The notes under the pieces: model-generated
What the model was told of the DNA's origin: nothing
What the model saw: the letters and a program-made list of their open reading frames with translations, nothing else
The model's database searches: none
In this document: positions 17,393 through 25,467 of the stretch, one piece after another
How positions within the stretch are numbered: position 1 is the stretch's first letter
Layout of the letters: each line of letters begins with the position of its first letter
NCBI GenBank assembly: GCA_910588245.1
Contig: CAJUQP010000007.1
Coordinates: 1-64,000, forward strand
Source of the DNA: an uncultured Muribaculaceae bacterium
GTDB taxonomy: Bacteria; Bacteroidota; Bacteroidia; Bacteroidales; Muribaculaceae
Direction: 5' to 3'
Length of the DNA stretch: 64,000 nt
Made by a program: the position numbers and the translations under genes

Positions 17393-17829
17393 GGGCGCCC
17401 TTCGAAGGCGTTGAGCCGCTGGCGCCATTCACGGCTTACCTGACATGCTTTGCGGGTTTGCGGATCAAAGCACACCATCACCGTCTCACACATCGACTTT
17501 ATCTCGCCCGTGTTGCGTTCGCGTATGACCTGCAGGAGCCTGAAGCTTTTCACCCCGATCTCCACACACATGGTCAGGACTTCCACCTCTTCCTGGAAAT
17601 AGATGGGCGAGATGAAAGCGCAGTTCACATTGGCCACGACCGTCTCCACATGCTGCCAGTCGACGGGCGCGCCCTGCACGGCCTCGAGATATCGGGCTTT
17701 CCCTGTATCATAAAAACCGAAATAGACCATATTGTTCACATGGCCGAGCACATCTACGTCGTTGAAACGCAGCTGCAGGGGAGTGATGTGGCGGAAGTGG
17801 GAGAGATCTGGTATATTGTGCGGATCCAT
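17359..17829 (-). CDS. Acyl-CoA thioesterase, 4HBT hotdog family
   Basis: A 156-residue hotdog-fold protein. LRFNDVDVLGHVNNMVYFGFYDTGKARYLE is the 4HBT active-site helix region with the catalytic Asp in the D.D.LGHVNN motif; NVNCAFISPIYFQEEVEVLTMC and SFRLLQVIRE complete the fold. It should hydrolyse acyl-CoA; the substrate is not clear. The last dozen residues come from the 14-bp tandem repeat and are unlikely to be conserved. It follows dciA on the same strand. Confidence 0.87.
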   Translation of the reverse strand: MDPHNIPDLSHFRHITPLQLRFNDVDVLGHVNNMVYFGFYDTGKARYLEAVQGAPVDWQHVETVVANVNCAFISPIYFQEEVEVLTMCVEIGVKSFRLLQVIRERNTGEIKSMCETVMVCFDPQTRKACQVSREWRQRLNAFEGRPLDSSPWTLHP

Positions 17830-17872
17830 TTGTCTGTCTTGCTATTGGTTGTTGTTCTGTCAGCAGGGGGGA

Positions 17873-18166
17873 TCAGGATATGAAACGTATGTCGCTGACC
17901 ACCTCTTTCCCCAGCCTTGTGTTTATTGCCCTGACTATGCGGCTTCGGGTCATGGTGAGCTCGTGGCGCAGAGGTGCGTCGGGGACGCCTACCGTCATCA
18001 CGCCCCCCTTCACGGAGGGGCGACCGCATAGGCCGCTGATAAACGCCCCCACCACTTCGGGCCATATCTCCGCGGCCTTGCATTCATCCAGACGCTCCTG
18101 CATGCAGTTCTCCTGGAAAGCCATGCGCAGGATATCGCCGATGCTCTGTGATTCCTTTCTCTCCAT
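17873..18166 (-). CDS. dciA: DUF721/DciA family protein
   Basis: A 97-residue protein matching the DUF721 family in length and pattern: SIGDILRMAFQENCMQERLDECKAAEIWPEVVG, then VGVPDAPLRHELTMTRSRIVRAIN. DciA helps load the replicative helicase in bacteria that lack DnaC. It lies 10 bp downstream of recF, a common dciA-recF replication pair in Bacteroidota. Confidence 0.85.
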   Translation of the reverse strand: MERKESQSIGDILRMAFQENCMQERLDECKAAEIWPEVVGAFISGLCGRPSVKGGVMTVGVPDAPLRHELTMTRSRIVRAINTRLGKEVVSDIRFIS

Positions 18167-18176
18167 CTTTTCCCTT

Positions 18177-19283
18177 TCAGTCAGTGGTCAGTGGCGTGAA
18201 TTCACCCTCGCAAACGTTGATGAGCTCTCTGGGCCCGTCGATAGCTCCGATTATGTCGTCGAGGTGCTTGCGGTTGGTGTCGGTTATGAAAATCTGTCCG
18301 AACGTATTGGAGCCCGTCACCTCATGCATTATGCTCTCCACGCGTGCCGCGTCGAGCTTGTCGAATATGTCATCGAGGAGCAACAGGGGGGTGATGCCGC
18401 TTGTCTCGCGGAGATAATCGAATATTGCCAGTCGCAGGGCAACCACGAAGGTCTTCACCTGTCCCTGGCTTCCGAGACGGCGGAGGCTATATCCGTCGAG
18501 AGCGGCCTCCAGGTCGTCGCGGTGTGTCCCTCCCGACGTGTATCCGAGCACCGTGTCTTTCTGGCGTCTTTCGGCAAGCAGATCGCGCAATGTCGTGCCG
18601 TTGAGCTGACTGCGGTAGGATATGGAGGTCGACTCATGGCCGCCGGAGAGACGGGCATAGCATTCGCTCACCTTGGGTGCGATAGCCTTCACCCAGTCTG
18701 CGCGTGTGGAGTGGATGAGGGCGGAGGCCTCTTCCATGCCTGCCTCCACGCTCTCATACAGCAGGGTGTCTCTCACGCCCGCGCGGAGCATGCGGTTGCG
18801 GCTTTCAAGCGCGCGGTTGTAGCGTATGAGCTGGGCCAGATAGTCGGGGTGGGCCTGGGAGATTACCATATCCATGAGCTTGCGGCGGTCTTCTCCCGGT
18901 CCTCCGACAAGCTGCGAGTCGCCGGGGGTGACCGTCACGATGGGGTAGCGGCCTATGTGTTCTGATATCTTTCTGTATTCCTTTCCGTTGCGTTTCAGGC
19001 TTTTACCCTTTCCTTTAGCCATGCCGCACACGATTGTGTCGGCGGCTCCGGTCTCGGCCTCGAATTCCCCTTTCACCATCATCAAGTCCTGCCCGTGGCG
19101 TACGAGGGCGTTGTCGGGCATCGACTGCATGGGCCGGGCCATGCTCAGGAAATGAATGGCCTCGAGAAGATTGCTTTTCCCCATGCCGTTCATGCCGAGC
19201 AGACAGTTGACCCCCGGAGAGAATTCCAGGGTGGCCTGCGCTATGTTCTTGAAGTTGACTATGTCGATGTTTCTGAGAATCAT
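18177..19283 (-). CDS. recF: DNA recombination protein RecF
   Basis: A 368-residue SMC-like ATPase when started at MILRNIDIVNFKNIAQATLEF, the canonical RecF opening; the upstream in-frame extension reads as antisense-type sequence. Walker A is GMNGMGKSN, the signature lies around GSQGQVKTFVVALRLA, and Walker B is LLLLDDIFDKLD. It loads RecA with RecOR at gaps in DNA. Its start overlaps the upp stop by 4 bp (ATGA), so the two are translationally coupled. Confidence 0.93.
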   Translation of the reverse strand: MILRNIDIVNFKNIAQATLEFSPGVNCLLGMNGMGKSNLLEAIHFLSMARPMQSMPDNALVRHGQDLMMVKGEFEAETGAADTIVCGMAKGKGKSLKRNGKEYRKISEHIGRYPIVTVTPGDSQLVGGPGEDRRKLMDMVISQAHPDYLAQLIRYNRALESRNRMLRAGVRDTLLYESVEAGMEEASALIHSTRADWVKAIAPKVSECYARLSGGHESTSISYRSQLNGTTLRDLLAERRQKDTVLGYTSGGTHRDDLEAALDGYSLRRLGSQGQVKTFVVALRLAIFDYLRETSGITPLLLLDDIFDKLDAARVESIMHEVTGSNTFGQIFITDTNRKHLDDIIGAIDGPRELINVCEGEFTPLTTD

Positions 19284-19951
19284 CCGTCGATCTTTTCTCC
19301 GAAAGCCAGGTCGCCGGCATCGCCGAGTCCGGGCACAATGTAACTGTGTGAGTTGATGTCGGGGTCGATAGCGGCGGTCCATATCGTGGTGATTCCTCCG
19401 GGAAGGGTCTCGCAGAGGTATTCTATGGCCTGGCGCGAAGCTATGACAGATGCGACGTGTATCCTTGCCGGAGTCCCTTTGCGAAGCAGGGCGCGGTAGC
19501 CGAGCTCCATGGAGCTGCCTGTGGCGAGCATGGGGTCGATAAGGATAAGGGTCTTCCCCTCGATCGAGGGGGAGGCCATATACTCCACGAGCACGTCAAA
19601 CTGGTCGCCCTTCTCCTTGTAGCGGCGGTATGCGCTTACGAAGGCGTTTTCCGCATTGTCGAAATATGAGAGGAATCCGCTGTGGAAGGGAAGACCGGCG
19701 CGGAGTATTGTGCCGAGCACGACCTTGTCGCTGATCTCGTGGCACATCGCGTATCCCAGCGGCGTCTGCACTTTCTCTTGAGTGAAATTCAGCCTTTTGG
19801 AGATTTCATAGGCCATGATCTCTCCGATCCTTACGAGGTTTGTGCGGAAGCGCATGGGGTCTCCCTGGATGGTGACATCGCGTAGTTCCCTCATGTATCG
19901 GCTCACGATACTCGGGGTGGTGGCGAAGTTGATGATCTCTATATCGTTCAT
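19280..19951 (-). CDS. upp: Uracil phosphoribosyltransferase
   Basis: A 223-residue enzyme that converts uracil and PRPP to UMP. The PRPP-binding motif is LILIDPMLATGSSM, and GGITTIWTAAIDPDINSHSYIVPGLGDAGDLAFG gives the uracil-binding C-terminus. Length fits. It overlaps recF by 4 bp. A promoter-like TATATTTG lies upstream at 20029-20036. Confidence 0.95.
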   Translation of the reverse strand: MNDIEIINFATTPSIVSRYMRELRDVTIQGDPMRFRTNLVRIGEIMAYEISKRLNFTQEKVQTPLGYAMCHEISDKVVLGTILRAGLPFHSGFLSYFDNAENAFVSAYRRYKEKGDQFDVLVEYMASPSIEGKTLILIDPMLATGSSMELGYRALLRKGTPARIHVASVIASRQAIEYLCETLPGGITTIWTAAIDPDINSHSYIVPGLGDAGDLAFGEKIDG

Positions 19952-20028
19952 AGCATCGATGGGGTGGAATCGGGGCCTCCGGTGGCGCCGTGGCGCCCTC
20001 TTCGGCTTGGGTTAAAGTTAACGTTCTG

Positions 20029-20036
20029 CAAATATA
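20029..20036 (-). promoter_or_regulatory. -7 box of the upp-recF-dciA unit
   Basis: On the minus strand TATATTTG matches TAnnTTTG; a good -33 TTTG is not seen. It lies about 80 bp before upp and after the ribF stop. Confidence 0.5.
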
Positions 20037-20040
20037 ACCA

Positions 20041-20937
20041 TTAAATCCCGGGTTTTGTCGAATCGGAGAGAAAAAGTTGTGCCTGGAGTGCATCTTTTTC
20101 GAGCTGGCGCCTCAACGCATCAATGGAATTGAATCTGGATTCGTCGCGGAGGCGCCCATGGAATGCCAGGCGAAGAGGCATTCCGTAGATGTCGCCTTTC
20201 CAGCCGAGGATGTGTGCCTCGACGGTGAGATTGTCGCCGCGCCTCACGGTGGGGCGGGTGCCGATATTGACCATCGCGGGGCGCCGCTCCCCGTCGGGGA
20301 GGGTCACGACTGCAGCGTAGACCCCGTTGCCGGGCACCACGAGCCCTGCTTCGGGAAGCAGGTTGGCTGTGGGAAATCCTATTGTGCGTCCGAGACGGTT
20401 GCCGTCTACGACGATGCCCGGGAGCACGAAATGACGCCCGAGCATGCTGTTGGCCGAGGCTATGTCGCCTGAAGCTATGGCTTTCCTGATCGCCGAGGAG
20501 CTTATGCCCGCCACGAACGGGGCTTCCGTCACGTTTATGCCGGATTTCCGGCCTATGGCCCTGTAGTCGGCGATGGAAAGAGATACTCCGTCGGAGCCGA
20601 AAGTATTGTCGTAGCCCACCACGAGTTCCGTCACCCCCATGTCGTCGTGGAGCATTGCCATCCAGTCGGCGGCGGTGGTGGCCCTCAGCTCTTCGTCGAA
20701 GACCATAGTGACAGGACTGACTCCCAGGTGGCTGATCAGCTCCTCTTTTTTCTTAAGCGTGGTGATGGCCAGAGGCGCGCGATCGGGGGCTATGAGCGCC
20801 AGGGGATGGCGGTCGAAGGTTATGGCCTTGGCGTCGAGCCCTTTCTCACCGGCGATCTCCCGGAGGGTGGAGAGGACTGCGGCGTGCCCCAGGTGTACGC
20901 CGTCGAATGTGCCTACCGCGGCCGCGCACCCATTCAC
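20041..20937 (-). CDS. ribF: Bifunctional riboflavin kinase/FAD synthetase
   Basis: A 298-residue protein beginning at GTG 20937, whose GTGA overlaps the HAD-phosphatase stop by 4 bp. The FAD synthetase half has VGTFDGVHLGH (nucleotidylyl-transferase motif) and SSSAIRKAI; the kinase half has GIVVDGNRLGRTIGFPTANL and GVYAAVV..PAMVNIGTRPT, ending near LRDESRFNSIDALRRQLEKD. It converts riboflavin to FMN and then FAD. The N-terminus is shorter than usual, so the synthetase domain begins almost at once. An upstream extension in this frame is out-of-frame HAD coding and was rejected. Confidence 0.92.
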   Translation of the reverse strand: MNGCAAAVGTFDGVHLGHAAVLSTLREIAGEKGLDAKAITFDRHPLALIAPDRAPLAITTLKKKEELISHLGVSPVTMVFDEELRATTAADWMAMLHDDMGVTELVVGYDNTFGSDGVSLSIADYRAIGRKSGINVTEAPFVAGISSSAIRKAIASGDIASANSMLGRHFVLPGIVVDGNRLGRTIGFPTANLLPEAGLVVPGNGVYAAVVTLPDGERRPAMVNIGTRPTVRRGDNLTVEAHILGWKGDIYGMPLRLAFHGRLRDESRFNSIDALRRQLEKDALQAQLFLSDSTKPGI

Positions 20938-21581
20938 TTCGCGGGAGCCTCCTCCTGAAGGCGCCCGGTGACGGCTTCGAACGAGTTGTCGTCTTCTTTT
21001 GTTATCCTGATGGCGTTCATCCCTTCTCCGCGTGCGCTCGCGCAGTTGGCTTCGGAGTCGTCGAGGAAAAGTGTCTCGGCGGGGTCGAGTGCGTACCGCC
21101 TCAGCAGATTCCTGAAAATCTGCGGGTCGGGTTTGCAGGTGCGCTCTTGGAAAGAGGTGACGATGCCGTCGAAATAGTCGTTGATCGTGAGCCCTTCCTG
21201 CCGGAAAGCCAGGTCGATCCAGTGGTTGTACATCACCGGGTTGGTGTTTGAGAGCACAAACAGGCGGTAGCCGCGCTTGCGCAGGGCGCGGATGGCTGCC
21301 AGACGCTCCGTGGGAAGGTCTACGAGGAATTTCTCGAAGGCATCCTGGATGTCGGCGCATGTGGTGCCGGGATGACTCAGAGGGAGGAGCCCGTCGTAGA
21401 ACTGCGATGCGGTGATGAGTCCGGACTCAAGCAACAGGAACGGACCTTTCTGGGCATACTGGCCCAGGAGCCTGTCGGCATCGGAGATCCCGAGGTTCTG
21501 GAGGCCGCTGACGGCCCGCTCCCTCTCGAGGTCGATCACAACGCCTCCGAGGTCGAAAACTATATTTTTAATATTCTTCAT
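20934..21581 (-). CDS. HAD-family phosphatase, translationally coupled to ribF
   Basis: A 215-residue HAD hydrolase with motif I NIVFDLGGVVIDL (nucleophile Asp), motif II VLSNTNP, the Lys of CKPDPQIF and motif IV LFLDDSEANC. The cap is a small helical type like YihX. The ATG at 21581 is preferred over 21608 because the minus-strand -7 box (21606-21613) would start transcription near 21599. Its stop overlaps the ribF GTG. A flavin-pathway dephosphorylation role is attractive but unproven; YihX-like sugar phosphatase activity is equally possible. Confidence 0.88.
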   Translation of the reverse strand: MKNIKNIVFDLGGVVIDLERERAVSGLQNLGISDADRLLGQYAQKGPFLLLESGLITASQFYDGLLPLSHPGTTCADIQDAFEKFLVDLPTERLAAIRALRKRGYRLFVLSNTNPVMYNHWIDLAFRQEGLTINDYFDGIVTSFQERTCKPDPQIFRNLLRRYALDPAETLFLDDSEANCASARGEGMNAIRITKEDDNSFEAVTGRLQEEAPAK

Positions 21582-21605
21582 GTCGTTGTCGATAGAATGT
21601 AGGTG

Positions 21606-21652
21606 CAAAATTAATATTTTTTTGTGATTGTCCGGACAAAATATTACCTTTG
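21606..21652. promoter_or_regulatory. Back-to-back promoters of HAD-ribF and pfkA
   Basis: Plus strand: TTTG (21621-21624), 20-nt gap, TACCTTTG (21645-21652), an excellent match driving pfkA with a leader of about 100 nt. Minus strand: TAATTTTG (21613-21606) with a TTTG about 23 nt upstream, driving the HAD-ribF pair. The two overlap, so their polymerase sites may exclude each other. Confidence 0.75.
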
Positions 21653-21760
21653 TGCAGAAGATTCTTGCCCCGCGGCTGAAAAGGGCCTCTTTCTCAGCCT
21701 TTCCGCCGCCAGACTCCGATGACTCAAAAGCTGAAATAACTTCTAAATATCAAACTAAAT

Positions 21761-22741
21761 ATGGCAACCCAAAGAGCAATAGGCATTCTCACTTCAGGAG
21801 GCGACGCTCCCGGAATGAACGCGGCCATCCGTGCCGTCACCCGCGCGGCAATCTACGCCGGATTCAAGGTATACGGAATCAAGAGGGGCTACAAGGGCCT
21901 TATCACCGATGAGATCGAGGAGTTCTCGACCCAGAACGTATCGAACATCATACAGCGCGGAGGCACCATCCTCAAGACAGCGCGATGCAAGGAGTTTCAG
22001 ACTCCTGAAGGACGCCAGTGCGCCTATGATGTGCTGCAGCGCCACGGCATAGATGCCCTTGTGGTGATCGGCGGCGACGGTTCGCTGACGGGAGCCAGGA
22101 TTTTCGCCAATGAGTTCTCTTTCCAGATAGTAGGACTCCCCGGCACCATCGACAACGACCTCTACGGCACTGACTCGACTATCGGCTACGACACGGCCCT
22201 GAACACCATCATGGAGTGTGTCGACAAGATCCGCGACACGGCCACGAGCCATGAACGCCTTTTCTTCATCGAGGTAATGGGCCGCGATGCCGGCTTCCTC
22301 GCCCTCAATGGCGCTATCGCCTCGGGTGCCGAGGCTGCCATCATACCTGAGATCTCCACTCAGGTGGACCAGCTCGATGAACTTATCGCCAACGGATTCC
22401 GCAAATCGAAGAACTCTTCGATTGTGCTTGTGGCCGAGTCTCCATCCACGGGGGGCGCCATGGGTCTTGCGGAGAGGGTGAAGAAGGAATATCCCGACTA
22501 CGATGTGCGCGTCACGATCCTCGGCCATCTGCAGCGTGGCGGATCGCCCACGGCTTTCGACCGTATTCTCGCCTCGCGCATGGGCGCTGCCGCTGTCGAC
22601 GCTCTTCTCGACGACCAGCGCAACGTGATGATCGGCATCAAGAACGACGAGATCGTATATGTGCCTTTCACTAAGGCCATCAAGAATGATAAGCCCATCA
22701 ACCAGGAGCTTATGTCGACACTCCGCCGCCTGTCCATCTGA
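21761..22741 (+). CDS. pfkA: ATP-dependent 6-phosphofructokinase
   Basis: A 326-residue PfkA: GILTSGGDAPGMNAAIR (ATP loop), GGDGSLTGA, LPGTIDNDLYGTDSTIGYDTA (fructose-6-phosphate and catalytic Asp), MGRDAGFLAL and GHLQRGGSPTAFDR (substrate and effector Arg). The GGDGS residue pattern is typical of ATP rather than pyrophosphate dependence. It catalyses the committed step of glycolysis. It ends with a terminator at 22761-22798. Confidence 0.96.
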   Translation: MATQRAIGILTSGGDAPGMNAAIRAVTRAAIYAGFKVYGIKRGYKGLITDEIEEFSTQNVSNIIQRGGTILKTARCKEFQTPEGRQCAYDVLQRHGIDALVVIGGDGSLTGARIFANEFSFQIVGLPGTIDNDLYGTDSTIGYDTALNTIMECVDKIRDTATSHERLFFIEVMGRDAGFLALNGAIASGAEAAIIPEISTQVDQLDELIANGFRKSKNSSIVLVAESPSTGGAMGLAERVKKEYPDYDVRVTILGHLQRGGSPTAFDRILASRMGAAAVDALLDDQRNVMIGIKNDEIVYVPFTKAIKNDKPINQELMSTLRRLSI

Positions 22742-22760
22742 CGGCTTCCCTTACGACATC

Positions 22761-22798
22761 AGGATGCTCCCGACCTGGAAACAAGCCGGGAGCATCCT
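22761..22798 (+). terminator. Terminator after pfkA
   Basis: AGGATGCTCCCG (22761-22772) pairs with CGGGAGCATCCT (22787-22798), 12 bp, followed by ATTTAT. It lies 20 bp after the pfkA stop. Confidence 0.85.
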
Positions 22799-22893
22799 AT
22801 TTATCATGGTTAGATATATTCGATTATGAACATCTCAACTTGTCAATGTGTTTATTGGAAAAAATTAAGCTAATATATTTAATGCTTTGAAAA

Positions 22894-22925
22894 CTTGCGG
22901 CAAAAGAGAAAAAGATGTAATTTTG
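22894..22925 (+). promoter_or_regulatory. Promoter of the two-gene unknown module
   Basis: CTTG (22894-22897), a 20-nt gap and TAATTTTG (22918-22925) resemble the Bacteroidota promoter. Transcription would begin near 22932, giving a leader of only about six nt before the first ATG. Confidence 0.55.
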
Positions 22926-22937
22926 TGCTGACTAAAA

Positions 22938-23105
22938 ATGAGAATGATGAAAGCTTTAGACAATAAGCCGTTATTAATGATTACCACATCTTCAAAAGAG
23001 GATGCAGGCGGTTGTGTGGCAGCACATGCGATTAAGCTTAAAGCGATCACATCCGCCGAGAGACAGAGTCTACGAATCTCCTCGTATCAGTATCTGCTCC
23101 CGTGA
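22938..23105 (+). CDS. Small 55-residue protein coupled to the next gene
   Basis: A frame of 55 codons starting at ATG 22938 (or Met at 22944/22947), with sequence around NKPLLMITTSSKEDAGGCVAAHAIKLKAIT. Its TGA overlaps the GTG of the next gene (GTGA at 23102-23105), the classic coupling arrangement, and a promoter lies just upstream. I do not recognise it. It could be a small antitoxin-like or regulatory partner, or a leader peptide; nothing in the sequence decides. Confidence 0.5.
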   Translation: MRMMKALDNKPLLMITTSSKEDAGGCVAAHAIKLKAITSAERQSLRISSYQYLLP

Positions 23106-23662
23106 CAGAATTCAAAGGATACTATAAGCCTGGATTCATAATGCGATGTAAGGATAAATCCTTGCCTCACATTGTTGATTTATGGTCATTCAGATCATCA
23201 AAAAGCAATAAACGTTATATTGTCGAGATTGAGGAGTTTGAGGAGGGATTTTATGGGATAAAGTTTTATTGGAAAGGTGTGGAAAAGAGTAAGGATAGAT
23301 ATTCCATGCTTACAAATGACTATGAACCCCGTAAAATTGTGCGTTCCTGTATTGAGGTTATGTTGGACTACTATCGGAGGAATCCATATTCTTCATTCGG
23401 ATTTGTCGCAGCTCCTGATCTCGCTGAGGATATTAAAGGAAAGAGGGCAGTAGTGGAAGGTGGGAACCGAAGGTTTAGGTTTTATCAACGTATGATGGTC
23501 AATTTATTCGGACCGGAGACATTTTATCAAGTGGCTGATACGACAAATACAATTTATTTGTTGATTAATATGAAGCGGTTGACATCGGGAGATATATCAA
23601 TCACGGATATTGAACACAGTCTTAATCAGACATATCTGGGTGATTATGTGATCAATGGTTGA
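23102..23662 (+). CDS. Unknown 186-residue soluble protein
   Basis: It starts at GTG 23102, inside the stop of the 55-residue frame. The sequence (for example GYYKPGFIMRCKDKSLPHIVDLWSFRS, YEPRKIVRSCIEVMLDYYRRNPYSSFGFVAAPD and RFRFYQRMMVNLFGPETFYQVAD) is balanced, cytosolic and well ordered; I cannot assign a family. Base composition is AT-rich compared with its neighbours, which suggests recent acquisition. A short terminator-like hairpin follows at 23747-23774. Confidence 0.7.
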   Translation: MTEFKGYYKPGFIMRCKDKSLPHIVDLWSFRSSKSNKRYIVEIEEFEEGFYGIKFYWKGVEKSKDRYSMLTNDYEPRKIVRSCIEVMLDYYRRNPYSSFGFVAAPDLAEDIKGKRAVVEGGNRRFRFYQRMMVNLFGPETFYQVADTTNTIYLLINMKRLTSGDISITDIEHSLNQTYLGDYVING

Positions 23663-23746
23663 AGCAATATGATGCTTTTATATAATGGCATTATGCGGTT
23701 TGAATGAAACGCGTGATGCCGGAGCAGGATAGGGATATGAAACTCA

Positions 23747-23774
23747 AAAGGCGAGTCCTCACGGATCCGCCTTT
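23747..23774 (+). terminator. Terminator after the unknown module
   Basis: AAAGGCG (23747-23753) pairs with CGCCTTT (23768-23774), followed by ATTGTTG. It separates the module from the convergent tRNA gene. Confidence 0.6.
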
Positions 23775-23813
23775 ATTGTTGTTATGTGCAATAATTGAAT
23801 TGATGTCGTAGTG

Positions 23814-23896
23814 TGGGTGGAGATGGATTCGAACCACCGAAGGTATAAACCAGCAGATTTACAGTCTGCCCCATTTGGCCACTCTGGTATCCACCC
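23814..23896 (-). tRNA. tRNA-Tyr (GTA)
   Basis: Read on the minus strand, GGGTGGA...TCCACCC forms the acceptor stem, the anticodon loop is CTGTAAA (anticodon GTA), the T loop is GGTTCGAATCC, and a long variable arm is present, as expected for a class II tRNA-Tyr. The 3' CCA is not encoded. No integrated element adjoins it. Confidence 0.93.
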
Positions 23897-24020
23897 GAGG
23901 CGCAATCTTTCCCGATTGCGCTGCAAAGTTACGAATTATTTTCGAACCATGCAAATTTTTTTGAGTCACTGTCGCGGAGATTTTCCTCCGCGACAGGTGT
24001 AAGGCGCTGTCAGAAAGATG

Positions 24021-25214
24021 TCAGACAAGCTTCGCGGAGGCTTCCTTTATGCGGCGCATGGCCTCGCGGATATTGTCGTCGGAGGTGGCGTAGCTCAGAC
24101 GCATGTAGCCGGGAGCGCAGAAAGCCGCTCCGTCGACACATGCCACGTGAGCCTCCTCAAGCAGATACATCACATAGTCGCCGCTGCTCTTTATCTCACG
24201 GTCGCCGGCTTTCTTCCCGATATAGGCTTTCACCTCGGGGAAGAGGTAGAAGGCTCCCTGCGGATGGTTGATGGTCCATCCGGGAATCTCCTTGGCCAGG
24301 CTGACGATCAGGTCGCGACGGCGCTCGAAAGCCTTGCGCATATCCTCGATGCAGTCCTGCGGGCCGTCGTAAGCCGCCTCGGCGGCTTTCTGCGCTATGG
24401 AGGAAGCGCCGGAGGTGTATTGTCCCTGAAGCTTGCCTACGGCTTTGGCTATCGGGGCCGGCCCGGCCATGTATCCGATGCGCCACCCTGTCATGGCATA
24501 GGCTTTTGAGACACCGTTGATGATCACGGTCCTGTCTCTGACGGCCTCGAACTCTGAGATGCTGTGCACCTCACCCACGAAGTTGATGTGCTCATAGATC
24601 TCATCGGCCAGGATGATGATGTCGGGATATTTTGCCAGTACATCGGCCAGCCCTTTCAGCTCCTCACGGCTGTAGATGCTCCCGGTGGGGTTGGAGGGGG
24701 AGTTGAGCATTATCATGCGGGTCTTAGGCGTGATGGCTTTCTCAAGCTGTTCGGGTGTGATCTTGAAATCCTGGTCGACACCGGCGTATACCTCCACGGT
24801 GACGCCCTCGGCAAGTTTCACCATCTCCACGTAGCTCACCCATGCCGGCACCGGAATGATCACCTCGTCGCCGGGATTGATAGTGGCCAGGATCACGTTG
24901 CATAGTTCCTGCTTGGCGCCGTTGCCCACTACGATCTGTTCGGGAGCGAACTCTATGCCGTTCTCCCTTTTGAGCTTGGCCGCTATTGCCTTGCGCAGCG
25001 ACATGTAGCCCGGCACCGGAGTGTAGCGGGAAAAGTTGTCGTCGATGGCTTTCTTGGCGGCCTCCTTGATGAAATCGGGAGTGTTGAAATCGGGTTCGCC
25101 CACACTCATGTTGATTACGTCCACGCCCTGGGCCTTGAGCTCGGCGCTCTTCTGCGACATAGCCAGCGTGGCCGACGGCGAAAGCGCCTGAATGCGCTGT
25201 GAGATCTGGTTCAT
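24021..25214 (-). CDS. PLP-dependent aminotransferase (aspartate type)
   Basis: A 397-residue class I aminotransferase. Visible landmarks are VNMSVGEPDFNTPDF, VGNGAKQELCN, MLNSPSNPTGSIYSREEL, IILADEIYEHINF and the PLP-lysine motif INGVSKAYAMTGWRIGYMAGP (Lys in SKAYAM), with the final MRLSYATSDDNIREAMRRI. This pattern is closest to aspartate aminotransferase (AspC/Ib). It transfers amino groups between aspartate and 2-oxoglutarate. A weak -7 box lies upstream on the minus strand. Confidence 0.92.
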   Translation of the reverse strand: MNQISQRIQALSPSATLAMSQKSAELKAQGVDVINMSVGEPDFNTPDFIKEAAKKAIDDNFSRYTPVPGYMSLRKAIAAKLKRENGIEFAPEQIVVGNGAKQELCNVILATINPGDEVIIPVPAWVSYVEMVKLAEGVTVEVYAGVDQDFKITPEQLEKAITPKTRMIMLNSPSNPTGSIYSREELKGLADVLAKYPDIIILADEIYEHINFVGEVHSISEFEAVRDRTVIINGVSKAYAMTGWRIGYMAGPAPIAKAVGKLQGQYTSGASSIAQKAAEAAYDGPQDCIEDMRKAFERRRDLIVSLAKEIPGWTINHPQGAFYLFPEVKAYIGKKAGDREIKSSGDYVMYLLEEAHVACVDGAAFCAPGYMRLSYATSDDNIREAMRRIKEASAKLV

Positions 25215-25358
25215 ATGCTTTTACGTTGTTTTAAGATAAATCGATCCTTCACTGCCGCCATGGGAGCGTGCCGCCCCCATGATGCGTCTGATTGCGCGAA
25301 GTTAATTAATATTAATGAGTAGACAAAAAATATTTATGGAAAGATGAATTTTTTTCGT

Positions 25359-25366
25359 TAACTTTG
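25359..25366 (+). promoter_or_regulatory. -7 box for the DUF4836-ABC operon
   Basis: TAACTTTG matches the TAnnTTTG consensus 100 bp before the DUF4836 start. A clean -33 is not visible. Confidence 0.5.
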
Positions 25367-25467
25367 CCCCCGACTCCTTGAAGTCGTCAGACCATTCCGG
25401 TGCCGGCGCCGCAGATGCCGGCGTCGCGCAGGTCGCCCGATATGGAATATAAAGACTACACTGCAAT

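Noticed and set aside
17880..18965. Plus-strand frame opposite dciA and recF
   Set aside because: Antisense of two well-identified genes.
20938..21360. N-terminal extension of ribF
   Set aside because: The 141 extra residues are Arg/Pro-rich out-of-frame HAD sequence; GTG 20937 with GTGA overlap is preferred.
23814..23896. tRNA-Tyr as the prophage attachment site
   Set aside because: The phage genes begin about 17 kb away and no phage DNA adjoins the tRNA.
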